From VMDJ01 sp965659945 (GTDB taxonomy: Bacteria; Pseudomonadota; Gammaproteobacteria; Chromatiales; Chromatiaceae): a stretch of DNA of 64,000 nucleotides. Made by a program: the position numbers and the translations under genes. The stretch's first letter is position 1. Each line of letters opens with the position of its first letter. The stretch lies in contig CBFHYJ010000002.1 in NCBI GenBank assembly GCA_965659945.1, forward strand, positions 12,130 through 76,129, written 5' to 3'. This document shows positions 1-7,785 of the stretch, one piece after another. The notes beneath the pieces were generated by a model. It was given only the letters and a program-made list of their open reading frames with translations. It did no database searches and had not been told where the DNA came from.

Positions 1-1
1 C

Positions 2-2761
2 CCTATGAAAGCGAATCTGGCTAACCGTGAGCCTGAGATGCTTAAAGGTTGGGAAGAGAAAGGTTTGTACCAAAAAATTCGTGAGGCATTCAAAGGTCGT
101 CCCACTTTTATTCTGCATGACGGTCCTCCTTATGCGAACGGTGATATCCATATCGGTCACGCAGTAAACAAGCTTCTTAAAGACATGATTGTTAAAAGCC
201 GCACCTTAGATGGATTTGATGCGCCTTATGTTCCAGGTTGGGACTGTCATGGCTTGCCGATTGAGCTGCAAGTTGAAAAGAAAGTGGGTAAGCCAGGTCA
301 CAAAGTGAGTGCGGCTGACTTCCGTAAGGCGTGTCGTGAATATGCGTTTAAGCAAGTAGATAAACAGCGTACCGACTTTAAGCGATTGGGTGTGTTGGGT
401 GATTGGGAGAAGCCATATCTCACTATGAACTTTGAGCAGGAAGCCGACATTGTTCGCTCGCTCGGAAAGATCGCTAAGAATAAACATATTGTTAAAGGCT
501 CAAAGCCTGTGCATTGGTGTACTGACTGTGGTTCTGCGTTGGCAGAAGCGGAAGTTGAGTACAAAGATAAAGAGTCTTTTGCGATTGATGTACGTTTCCG
601 TGTGGTTGATCAAGCGGCGGTATTAGCTGCGTTTGGTGATCCGGATGCAAAGAGTGCTATTTCAGTCGTGATTTGGACGACTACCCCGTGGACACTGCCA
701 GCTAACCAAGGCGTCGCTCTAAATGCAGAACTTGATTATGTCTTGGTTCAAAACGGTGATGAATATTTGATTGTTGCTGATGGCATGCTCGAAGAAGTTG
801 CGCAGCGTTGGGGTCTTGATAACCCAGTAGCAATTGCTAGCTGTAAGGGTGCGGATCTTGAGCATCAGCAACTGCAACATCCTTTCTATGATCGTCAGGT
901 GCCAGTGATCTTAGGTGATCACGTTACGCTCGAAGCAGGTACTGGTGCTGTACATACTGCACCTGGCCATGGTGTTGATGACTTTGTTGTTGGCCAGAAG
1001 TATGGGTTGCCAGTTGATAATCCGGTTGGCGGTAACGGCTGTTATGTTGAAGGCACTGAGCTGTTTGCAGGTGAGCATGTATTTAAAGCTAACGAGCATG
1101 TGATTGAGGTTTTGAAAGAACATGACGCATTAGTTAAGGACGCCAAGTTCACGCATAGCTATCCTGTGTGTTGGCGCCATAAAACACCGATTATTTTCCG
1201 TGCAACCCCTCAGTGGTTTATCGGTATGTCAGAGAACGGTCTACGCGATGCGGCGATGACTGAGATCAAACAAGTGCAGTGGCTACCTGATTGGGGTCAG
1301 GCGCGTATTGAAGGTATGGTCGAGAATCGTCCTGACTGGTGTATCTCGCGTCAGCGCACTTGGGGTGTGCCTGTCACTTTCCTGATTCATAAAGATACGG
1401 GCGAGTTGCATCCAGAAAGTGAAGCGCTGGTTGAGAAGGTTGCGCAGAAGGTGGCTGAGTCAGGCATTCAGGCATGGTTCGATATGGAAGTATCTGACTT
1501 GCTTGATAGTGATGCGGATAAGTATGAAAAGGTGCCTGATACCTTAGACGTTTGGTTTGACTCGGGTGTGACACATGCCTGTGTGTTGGATAGACGCGAT
1601 GGTTTGAGCTCACCAGCAGATTTATATCTTGAAGGTTCTGATCAGCACCGTGGTTGGTTCCAGTCATCCTTGTTGAGCTCGGTGGCCATGAATGGCAAAG
1701 CGCCTTACAAAGCGTGCCTGACTCACGGCTTTACCGTTGACGCACAAGGCAAGAAGATGTCGAAGTCGATCGGCAATGTCATCAGCCCGCAAGATGTAAT
1801 GAAGACCTTAGGTGCTGACATCATTCGTTTGTGGGTGGCAGCAACTGACTACCGTGCTGAGATGTCGGTCTCGAATGAGATTTTGACGCGTACTGCAGAT
1901 GCTTACCGCCGTATTCGTAATACTTTGCGTTTCTTGCTTTCAAATTTGAACGGATTTGATCCAGCAAGCAATGTGGTTGCTAATGATCAGCTGATTGAAT
2001 TGGATCGTTGGGTGATTGATCGTGCGAATCAATTACAAGCGGATATTGAAGCGGCGTATAAAGACTATAATTTCCATGTGATCTACCAAAAGATTTTGAA
2101 CTTCTGTTCAAGTGACTTAGGTGGCTTCTACTTGGATGTCATCAAAGACCGCCAGTACACAATGGCGGCTGATAGCTTAGGTCGCCGCTCGTGCCAAACC
2201 GCTATGTATCACATTGCCGAAGCAATGGTGCGTTGGTTGGCGCCAGTGATGAGTTTTACGGCAGATGAAGCATGGGGCTTTATGCCAGGTGAGCGTTCTG
2301 AATCGGTATTCCTTGAGACATGGTACGAAGGCTTGAGCACTATGCCGAATGCAGATGCGTCACGTGAGCGTTGGGCAAAGATTCAAGCAGTGCGTTCTGC
2401 GGTAAGTAAGCAGTTAGAAGCCTTGCGTAAAGACGCTGTGATTGGCTCTTCTCTCGAGGCGGATGTCACGCTATATGCTGATGATGCTTTAGTGGGCGTG
2501 CTGCAAAGCTTGGGTGATGAACTGCGTTTTATCACCTTGACCTCAAGCGCTAGCCTTGCGGCGATGGCAGATAAGTCAGCAGACGCTGTGGCCACTGAGC
2601 TTGAAGGTTTGGCTCTATTGCCAGTAAAGAGTGATGCTGAGAAGTGTCCACGTTGTTGGCATCACCGTTCAGATGTTGGCTCTAATGCTGAGCATCCTGA
2701 GCTTTGTGGTCGCTGTGTTGAAAACGTTGCCGGTGAAGGTGAAGAGCGTCGTTACGCTTAA
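2..2761 (+). CDS. ileS: Isoleucine--tRNA ligase, 5' end cut by the window
   Basis: Class I aminoacyl-tRNA synthetase that charges tRNA-Ile in the cytoplasm and edits misacylated valine. The reading frame is open at the window edge. The ATG at position 5 matches the internal Met of the family's conserved F-P-M segment rather than the true start, so roughly 20 N-terminal residues are missing. Counting from that Met, the HIGH signature (HIGH in the PPYANGDIHIGH segment) lies at about residues 41-52 and KMSKS at 584-588. The long insertion between them is the CP1 editing domain. The C-terminus carries a Cys-x2-Cys pair (CPRC) and a second pair (CGRC) that form the usual zinc site. The usual gammaproteobacterial neighbour lspA does not follow. 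The stop codon instead overlaps the stop of a convergent gene. Identity is certain. Confidence 0.97.
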   Translation, partial: PMKANLANREPEMLKGWEEKGLYQKIREAFKGRPTFILHDGPPYANGDIHIGHAVNKLLKDMIVKSRTLDGFDAPYVPGWDCHGLPIELQVEKKVGKPGHKVSAADFRKACREYAFKQVDKQRTDFKRLGVLGDWEKPYLTMNFEQEADIVRSLGKIAKNKHIVKGSKPVHWCTDCGSALAEAEVEYKDKESFAIDVRFRVVDQAAVLAAFGDPDAKSAISVVIWTTTPWTLPANQGVALNAELDYVLVQNGDEYLIVADGMLEEVAQRWGLDNPVAIASCKGADLEHQQLQHPFYDRQVPVILGDHVTLEAGTGAVHTAPGHGVDDFVVGQKYGLPVDNPVGGNGCYVEGTELFAGEHVFKANEHVIEVLKEHDALVKDAKFTHSYPVCWRHKTPIIFRATPQWFIGMSENGLRDAAMTEIKQVQWLPDWGQARIEGMVENRPDWCISRQRTWGVPVTFLIHKDTGELHPESEALVEKVAQKVAESGIQAWFDMEVSDLLDSDADKYEKVPDTLDVWFDSGVTHACVLDRRDGLSSPADLYLEGSDQHRGWFQSSLLSSVAMNGKAPYKACLTHGFTVDAQGKKMSKSIGNVISPQDVMKTLGADIIRLWVAATDYRAEMSVSNEILTRTADAYRRIRNTLRFLLSNLNGFDPASNVVANDQLIELDRWVIDRANQLQADIEAAYKDYNFHVIYQKILNFCSSDLGGFYLDVIKDRQYTMAADSLGRRSCQTAMYHIAEAMVRWLAPVMSFTADEAWGFMPGERSESVFLETWYEGLSTMPNADASRERWAKIQAVRSAVSKQLEALRKDAVIGSSLEADVTLYADDALVGVLQSLGDELRFITLTSSASLAAMADKSADAVATELEGLALLPVKSDAEKCPRCWHHRSDVGSNAEHPELCGRCVENVAGEGEERRYA

Positions 2762-3540
2762 TGACTTCTCTGCTCACACAATTCTTTCAGTCCAAGTGCC
2801 AGCGATGGGCTTGGACGGTTTAGATGCTCACTAACAAAACGTTTTTCGCCGGCTGTTTGGCCTTGCCTTAAATCGATCTGAGCAATTGTTTGTTTGTTCA
2901 TGCGAGCTTCACGCTCAATCGTGAAGACCATGCGCTTTATGTGTTGCCAGGTGTTCTTGAATTGCGCTTTCTCAAGTAGCTCATTAAGCCAGTGCTCACC
3001 GCCCAGCGTCATTGCAGGTTGATCCCAAATCACGATATGCACCTCTTGTTGGTTGAGCGCTGTTGGGCAAGCTTGTTGTAGATTCCTTAAGAACTGATCT
3101 CTCACTTGATGAGCTCGGACTTGTGAGTCTGTAAGCTCGCCGAGTTTGATGAGTGTGTCCGCAATCGCTTTTAATGAAGCCGGTTCGCTGACAAAGGTCG
3201 GAATCTTATTTTGAGTAAGCCAGGCGATATCTTGTGATCGGTTGCCTGACCCCCATGCAATCACTAAGTCAGGTTGCTTGCTGAGTAACCATTCTCGATC
3301 TAGTGAGCCATAACCACTAATAACTTGGCTTGTCGCAGGTAAAGGCTTGCCGTCATTAGCGGCAGCAACAAGTCGATCGGTCAACCCAAGCTCACGAATG
3401 AATTCGGTGCCATGAGGCGATAAGGTGATGATGCGTTGTGCTGGCGAAGTAACGGTCACCTGATGATCGAGGTCGTCAGTAACGCTTACCCCAAAGGAAG
3501 CAGAGCTAAGCATCCAAAGGCTAAATAGAGAAAAACGCAT
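2758..3540 (-). CDS. BtuF-like periplasmic substrate-binding protein
   Basis: Looks like a class III periplasmic binding protein of the cobalamin/iron-siderophore/haem type (BtuF/FecB fold). The ATG at 3540 gives 260 residues starting with a short basic end and a hydrophobic signal sequence (MRFSLFSLWMLSS). No lipobox cysteine is visible. After it come the family's opening pattern (a beta strand then RIITLSPHGTEFIRELG) and the domain-closing PDLVIAWGSGN segment. A longer in-frame start exists upstream but would bury the signal peptide inside ampE, and the chosen ATG overlaps the ampE stop as TAATG, implying translational coupling. No permease or ATPase gene is adjacent, so the ligand cannot be named; cobalamin or a related corrinoid is the best guess. 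Its stop overlaps the ileS stop. Confidence 0.75.
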   Translation of the reverse strand: MRFSLFSLWMLSSASFGVSVTDDLDHQVTVTSPAQRIITLSPHGTEFIRELGLTDRLVAAANDGKPLPATSQVISGYGSLDREWLLSKQPDLVIAWGSGNRSQDIAWLTQNKIPTFVSEPASLKAIADTLIKLGELTDSQVRAHQVRDQFLRNLQQACPTALNQQEVHIVIWDQPAMTLGGEHWLNELLEKAQFKNTWQHIKRMVFTIEREARMNKQTIAQIDLRQGQTAGEKRFVSEHLNRPSPSLALGLKELCEQRSH

Positions 3541-4325
3541 TAGTCGATCAGACTGATCAATGCGTATAAGACCATCCATAAAGTTAGGCTGCGCCAAACT
3601 AGCGCCATGGCATCTTCTACATCCAGCTCTGAATGTGAACGAGGAGCCGCTTGCTCTAAAGCGGCAATGCCCGCAGACGCAAGGATGTCTGTAGCTCCGG
3701 TACTGTCTGTTTCATTCGATTCACTGTTCTTCCATGCTGCAACAACCGCATCAAAGTTTCCGGCAATAGCAAAGCAAAGTAGCGTCAGTCGCACGGGTAT
3801 CCAATTGATATAGGTCCATGCAGTGGCGAATAAAGGGTTATCGCCGGCGTTATCTTCCATCCAGTTGGCATACCAACGATAGGCGAAAGCGCCAACAGGC
3901 CCGAGTAATGCAAACCAGAACAAAGGTGCAAATAAGGCATCGTTCGCGCCAATGAAGGCGCGTTGCATGATGGGGTGAAAATCACCGCGTCCGTTTTTTG
4001 AGTGCGAGCGTTGTTTGTTTAATAAGCTCTCGATCTCTCGCCCAAGATCCGTTGGGCCTAAGGCAAACCAAAGTACCGCAGCGTAGAACGGGATTTCGAG
4101 TAGCCAAGCATCATCAAGCGTGAGTTGGATGATAAAGACGAGTGCAACAGGAAGTCCAACGAGTAACGCAAGCTTTCCGTGGGGTGTTGCTAGAACCTTT
4201 TTTAGTGCTGCGATTTTTTGCAAACGACTATCAAGCGATTGCAGCCAGTCACGGTTGCGATGCGCATCTAAATTCCATGCGGCACGTTCAGCGATAACAA
4301 TCAAAAGGGCGATTAAGAAACTCAT
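3540..4325 (-). CDS. ampE: AmpE-type inner-membrane protein
   Basis: Polytopic membrane protein of 261 residues resembling AmpE, the accessory partner of AmpD historically linked to beta-lactamase signalling and cell-wall recycling; its biochemical role is not settled. An N-terminal hydrophobic segment is followed by a cytoplasmic-looking basic stretch, then hydrophobic segments at roughly 50-70, 75-90, 130-150 and 180-200. Family-like motifs are GPTDLGREIE near 90 and the segment WIPVRLTLLCFAIAGNFD near 175-195, which AmpE shares with the CobD/CbiB superfamily. It sits 47 bases downstream of ampD in the same direction, which supports AmpE over CobD. The stop overlaps the ATG of the BtuF-like gene. 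Confidence 0.85.
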   Translation of the reverse strand: MSFLIALLIVIAERAAWNLDAHRNRDWLQSLDSRLQKIAALKKVLATPHGKLALLVGLPVALVFIIQLTLDDAWLLEIPFYAAVLWFALGPTDLGREIESLLNKQRSHSKNGRGDFHPIMQRAFIGANDALFAPLFWFALLGPVGAFAYRWYANWMEDNAGDNPLFATAWTYINWIPVRLTLLCFAIAGNFDAVVAAWKNSESNETDSTGATDILASAGIAALEQAAPRSHSELDVEDAMALVWRSLTLWMVLYALISLID

Positions 4326-4372
4326 GGCTTGGTGCTCGTTAAAGATGTTTTGAGTTTAGCAGCTCGAATGAT

Positions 4373-4909
4373 TTATTGAGATAGTCCTTGGCGATAACGC
4401 GACCAATCAAAAAGTGGGCCAGGGTCTGTTTTTCGGCCTGGAGCGACATCACTATGTCCTACGATACGTTCGTTCTTAATCGCGGGGTAGTGCTGTTGGA
4501 TCTGTTGGGTGAGTTGAATTAGCGTGGCGTACTGAGCCTCGGTAAAGGGTTGATCATCAGTGCCTTCAAGTTCGATGCCAATAGAGAAATCGTTACAACG
4601 TTCTTTGCCTTGCCACGTGGACTGGCCGGCGTGCCATGCACGATCATCGAGATCGACAAATTGTTGCGCATCGCCATTGCGACGTATGAATAGATGCGAT
4701 GAGACTTTGAGTTCGCGTATTTCTTCAAAGAAATAATGTTTGCTGTGATCGAGCTGGTTAAGGAAAAAGGCTTCAACATCGTCGCCACTAAATACGCCGG
4801 GTGGCAGGCTGATGTTATGGATCACCAATAAATCAATCGAGCAGTTGTCAGGTCGCGCATCAAAGTTGGGCGAGGGGGTGTGTTTCACCGCATCAAGCCA
4901 ATGTGACAT
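4373..4909 (-). CDS. ampD: 1,6-anhydro-N-acetylmuramyl-L-alanine amidase
   Basis: Cytoplasmic zinc amidase that removes the peptide from 1,6-anhydro-MurNAc peptides imported during peptidoglycan recycling. At 178 residues it has the usual length for the family. The expected zinc ligands can be seen as His31 (VIHNISLPP), His152 (VGHSDVAPGRKTDPG) and Asp162, with Lys160 and the acidic residue in GIELEG near 113 as catalytic neighbours. No signal peptide is present, which separates it from periplasmic amidases. The start ATG at 4909 overlaps the stop of the upstream thioredoxin-like gene by one base, and ampE follows. No ampC or ampR gene is in the window, so the pair probably serves wall recycling rather than local beta-lactamase control. 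Confidence 0.95.
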   Translation of the reverse strand: MSHWLDAVKHTPSPNFDARPDNCSIDLLVIHNISLPPGVFSGDDVEAFFLNQLDHSKHYFFEEIRELKVSSHLFIRRNGDAQQFVDLDDRAWHAGQSTWQGKERCNDFSIGIELEGTDDQPFTEAQYATLIQLTQQIQQHYPAIKNERIVGHSDVAPGRKTDPGPLFDWSRYRQGLSQ

Positions 4910-5247
4910 TAAGGTGCTTCCTGTGCTGGTTGTTGGAGTGCTTCGGCCACTTTATCCTGAATGTCCGTCAATGTCGCTTGAGCGCGAAGCTCACAATGAA
5001 AAGCGCCTGCGTGATACAGGAATAGAGTGGGCAGATGAAATACCTCGAATTCTTGGGTAAGCCCCATCTCCTGCTGCGCATCTACCTCGAATAGCTGCCA
5101 GTCCGGGTTTGTCTCTATTAGCTGTGGGAGGAGTTGTTTGATCTGACGACAGCTGCTGCACTCCGGGCTAGTGAATAGCACCAAGGCCACGCTTTGAGTG
5201 TCTGCAAGTGTGTGGTGAAACTCACCTTGGCGTAATGAAACCAACAT
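4909..5247 (-). CDS. Thioredoxin-family protein
   Basis: A 112-residue thioredoxin-fold protein. The redox motif is Cys30-Ser-Ser-Cys33 (SPECSSCRQ) instead of the WCGPC of classical thioredoxin, and the cis-proline loop is seen as HLPTLFLY near residue 75. There is no signal peptide, so it probably acts in the cytoplasm. It is the first gene of the group thioredoxin-like, ampD, ampE, BtuF-like, and its stop overlaps the ampD start. The C-terminal tail is rich in Ala, Gln and Pro. Its partner is unknown; a thiol-disulfide exchange role is inferred from the fold and motif only. Confidence 0.8.
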   Translation of the reverse strand: MLVSLRQGEFHHTLADTQSVALVLFTSPECSSCRQIKQLLPQLIETNPDWQLFEVDAQQEMGLTQEFEVFHLPTLFLYHAGAFHCELRAQATLTDIQDKVAEALQQPAQEAP

Positions 5248-5332
5248 AAGCCAGATGGTAGAGCAGACGGGCGACTAGGGCTAGATACAGATACAATGCG
5301 CGCTGATTTGAGTTTCCGGCTTGGAGAAAGAC

Positions 5333-5677
5333 ATGGCAGAAGTAATGACTGATAGCGGTTTGAAATATGAAGATACGGTGGAAGGTAATGGCGCAGAAGC
5401 TGCAGCGGGTCAGCGCGTTTCTGTGCACTACACCGGTTGGTTAACCGACGGTTCAAAATTTGATTCAAGCGTTGATCGTAATGATCCTTTCCAGTTTGCA
5501 TTAGGTGCTGGCATGGTTATCCGCGGATGGGATGAAGGCGTTCAAGGTATGAAGGTTGGTGGTAAGCGTAAGCTGACTATTCCGCCAAATTTGGGTTATG
5601 GCGCTCAAGGCGCTGGTGGTGTTATACCTCCTAATGCGACATTGGTTTTTGATGTTGAGTTGCTTGAGATTCTTTAA
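5333..5677 (+). CDS. FKBP-type peptidyl-prolyl cis-trans isomerase
   Basis: A single FKBP domain of about 114 residues that speeds proline isomerisation during folding. Core motifs are VHYTGWLTDGSKFDSS, then GMVIRGWDEGVQGMKVGGKRKL, the GYGAQGAGGVIPPNATLVF loop and the closing FDVELLEI strand. The aromatic and Asp residues that line the FK506 pocket are present. There is no signal peptide or dimerisation domain, so it is a minimal cytosolic FKBP rather than FkpA or Mip. I chose the ATG at 5333, which has a GGAG-type ribosome site about 7 bases upstream; a TTG four codons earlier would overlap that site. nadC begins directly after the stop. Confidence 0.93.
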   Translation: MAEVMTDSGLKYEDTVEGNGAEAAAGQRVSVHYTGWLTDGSKFDSSVDRNDPFQFALGAGMVIRGWDEGVQGMKVGGKRKLTIPPNLGYGAQGAGGVIPPNATLVFDVELLEIL

Positions 5678-6520
5678 GTGAATTTGCCATCGGCATCACA
5701 GATTCAATCTCAGGTCACTGAGGCGCTCACTGAGGATGTGGGCGCAGGTGATCTGACCGCTTCATTGATCGACTCGAACAGGCTTGCTCAAGCAACCGTG
5801 ATAAGTCGCGAGTCTGCAGTGGTATGTGGTGTTGCATGGTTTAATGAAGTGTTTGCTCAGGTTGATGCCGCGGTTGAGATTGATTGGACTGTCGTTGATG
5901 GCGATGAGGTCGAAGCTGATCAAGTGCTCTGCCGAATCCAAGGTTCGGCAAGCGCAGTTTTAACCGCTGAACGCACAGCGCTTAATTTTTTACAGACTCT
6001 GTCAGCGACGGCGTCTAAAGCCGCAGAGTATGTCAAAGCAGTTGAAGATACCGGTGTGCGTATCCTTGATACACGCAAAACGATTCCAGGACTTCGTATG
6101 GCGCAGAAATATGCTGTGACCTGCGGCGGTGCATCGAATCATCGCTTGGGGTTACACGACGCGATTCTGATTAAAGAGAATCATATTGAATCGGCTGGTA
6201 CGGTAACCGCGGCATTACAACGTGCGTTTGCTGAGCATCCCAATGTTGATATCGAGATTGAAGTTGAGACGCATGAGCAGTTAGAAGAAGCGCTAACTGC
6301 TGGCGTAAAACGTGTATTACTCGACAATATGAGCTTGCCGCAGTTACGTGAAGCGGTAGAGATCAATCAGGGTCGCGCACGACTCGAAGCATCAGGCGGT
6401 GTTAATTTAGATACCGTACGTGATATTGCGCAAACCGGTGTGGATGACATTTCGGTCGGTGAGATAACCAAAGATATTCGCGCAATTGATTTTTCGATGC
6501 GCTTTGTGGCAGAGGCTTAA
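5678..6520 (+). CDS. nadC: Nicotinate-nucleotide pyrophosphorylase (carboxylating)
   Basis: Converts quinolinate and PRPP into nicotinate mononucleotide, the last step of de novo NAD precursor synthesis. The 280-residue protein shows the family pattern EDVGAGDLT near the N-terminus, the active-site stretch ILDTRKTIPGLRMAQKYAVTCGGASNHRLGLHD (which supplies Arg, Lys and His ligands) near 130-160, KENHI after it, and the C-terminal barrel motifs LLDNMS and EASGGV. It starts with GTG immediately after the FKBP stop and has no strong Shine-Dalgarno of its own, which suggests translational coupling. nadE, the final NAD gene, lies far away at 61343 in the same window. Confidence 0.96.
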   Translation: MNLPSASQIQSQVTEALTEDVGAGDLTASLIDSNRLAQATVISRESAVVCGVAWFNEVFAQVDAAVEIDWTVVDGDEVEADQVLCRIQGSASAVLTAERTALNFLQTLSATASKAAEYVKAVEDTGVRILDTRKTIPGLRMAQKYAVTCGGASNHRLGLHDAILIKENHIESAGTVTAALQRAFAEHPNVDIEIEVETHEQLEEALTAGVKRVLLDNMSLPQLREAVEINQGRARLEASGGVNLDTVRDIAQTGVDDISVGEITKDIRAIDFSMRFVAEA

Positions 6521-6538
6521 GGTCTCAGAGGACATGAT

Positions 6539-7027
6539 ATGAAGATTCAAGATAAAACAGTCGTTGCCTGTAACTTCAAACTCTACGATCAGGATAACAA
6601 CCTGGTTGATTCGTCAGATAACGAAGGTCCTTTGATGTACCTGCATGGCATGGGTGAGTTGCTACCGGGCTTAGAGGTTGCGCTAAGCGGCCACCAAGTT
6701 GGTGATAAATTTGAAGTGCCACTCAGTGCGGACGATGCCTTTGGTGATGTTGATGAGCGTTTGATTGATGTGGTACCTCGCAGTAGTTTTCCTGGTATCG
6801 ACGTTATTGAAGTGGGTATGCGCTTTGAGACCGAGATGGAAGATGGATCAGTGGTGCTGGTTCGAGTGATCGATGTGGACGATAAAACCGTTACCGTTGA
6901 TGGTAACCATGAGTTAGCTGGGCGGGATGTTCGTTTTGATCTTGAAGTGATCGAAGTGCGCCAAGCAACAGAAACTGAGTTACAGCATGGCCATGCGCAC
7001 GGTGCTGATGGCCACTGTCACGGCTAA
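6539..7027 (+). CDS. slyD: SlyD-type FKBP isomerase with His-rich tail
   Basis: Peptidyl-prolyl isomerase and chaperone of the SlyD group, 162 residues. The FKBP half is interrupted by the insert-in-flap domain near residues 65-125, which binds unfolded proteins, and the protein ends in a short metal-binding tail (HGHAHGADGHCHG) with five His and one Cys. In enterobacteria SlyD supplies nickel for hydrogenase maturation; the shorter tail here still fits a metal-binding role. The start has an AGAGGA ribosome site at 6527-6532. It is the third gene of the FKBP-nadC-slyD run. Its 3' end faces the glutaredoxin gene with only a few bases between. Confidence 0.93.
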   Translation: MKIQDKTVVACNFKLYDQDNNLVDSSDNEGPLMYLHGMGELLPGLEVALSGHQVGDKFEVPLSADDAFGDVDERLIDVVPRSSFPGIDVIEVGMRFETEMEDGSVVLVRVIDVDDKTVTVDGNHELAGRDVRFDLEVIEVRQATETELQHGHAHGADGHCHG

Positions 7028-7030
7028 GCT

Positions 7031-7396
7031 TTAAGCAAAGCGTTTTTCTAAGTAGGCGATGATGTCGTTGGATTCATACATCCAGCGTGCTTCGCCATCT
7101 TCTTCAATCAGTAAGCAAGGTACTTTGATCTGACCGCCTTCTTTCTCTAAACGTTCACGATGTGCTAAATCGCTCATCGCATTACGCTTCTCAATGTTAA
7201 GGCCTAAGCGATGCATCGCGCGTTTAGTTTTTATGCAAAAAGGACATAGCGGGAATTGATAGAGCGCCATGTTGGCTGTGGCTTTATCTGCAGCCAGTTG
7301 TGCGTCCGTTGAGCGTTTCATCGATGCGGGTCGAGTGACGCGATCCCCTAGCCAAATTAAGCCACCGAGTGCATTACGAATCAGTTTTAACAGCAT
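7031..7396 (-). CDS. Glutaredoxin-family protein with N-terminal extension
   Basis: A 121-residue protein whose C-terminal 75 residues form a glutaredoxin or GST-N thioredoxin fold with the motif Cys51-Pro-Phe-Cys54 (PLCPFCIKT). A proline after IKV marks the glutathione-binding loop, and YESNDIIAYLEKRF closes the domain. The first 45 residues are an unusual extension with a hydrophobic stretch (LIRNALGGLIWLGD), perhaps a membrane-contacting helix. The start overlaps the stop of a BolA-family gene by one base (TAATG). BolA and glutaredoxin proteins are known to form complexes around iron-sulfur clusters, so this gene pair is functionally coherent. Most known partners are CGFS monothiol glutaredoxins, whereas this is a dithiol type. 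Confidence 0.85.
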   Translation of the reverse strand: MLLKLIRNALGGLIWLGDRVTRPASMKRSTDAQLAADKATANMALYQFPLCPFCIKTKRAMHRLGLNIEKRNAMSDLAHRERLEKEGGQIKVPCLLIEEDGEARWMYESNDIIAYLEKRFA

Positions 7397-7707
7397 TACT
7401 TATCTCCGCCTAAACAGGGTGGTGAGTCAGGGGATTGGCCGCCTTTGGCGAACCACTCTTCAGGAGTCATTGTGTGTAAAGCGAGAGCATGGATGCTGGC
7501 GCGAATTTCGCCGTCCAGAGATGTGTTCACTGCGCGATGACGCTTGATTAGCGTGAGGCCATCAAACTTGTCGGTGACTAACGTCACTTTAAAGTGTGAT
7601 TGGGCATCTTCCGGTACATTATGGGTGTGGCTCTCATCAACCACCTCAAGATGAAGTGGTGAGAAATCTTTCTCAAGGGCTTGGGTGATTTTGTCTTGTG
7701 TACGCAT
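7396..7707 (-). CDS. BolA-family protein
   Basis: A 103-residue BolA-fold protein. Family features are the N-terminal helix, the strand HLEVVDESHTHN with its His pair, the strand HFKVTLVTDKFDGL, and the helix-turn segment RHRAVNTSLDGEI, where the invariant His lies, followed by IHALALHTMTPEEW. A Cys-containing C-terminal tail (SPPCLGGDK) extends past the domain. BolA proteins act with glutaredoxins in iron-sulfur cluster trafficking and also as transcription factors. The next gene is a glutaredoxin whose ATG overlaps this stop, so the two are almost certainly co-translated. I leave the symbol empty because bolA and ibaG types are not separable by eye here. Confidence 0.9.
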   Translation of the reverse strand: MRTQDKITQALEKDFSPLHLEVVDESHTHNVPEDAQSHFKVTLVTDKFDGLTLIKRHRAVNTSLDGEIRASIHALALHTMTPEEWFAKGGQSPDSPPCLGGDK

Positions 7708-7785
7708 GCTCTAAAGCTCGACTATCAATTATGCTGCGCATTTTTAGTGACTTGCGTGATGAAATCAACCAAGTCGGAGTGCGGT

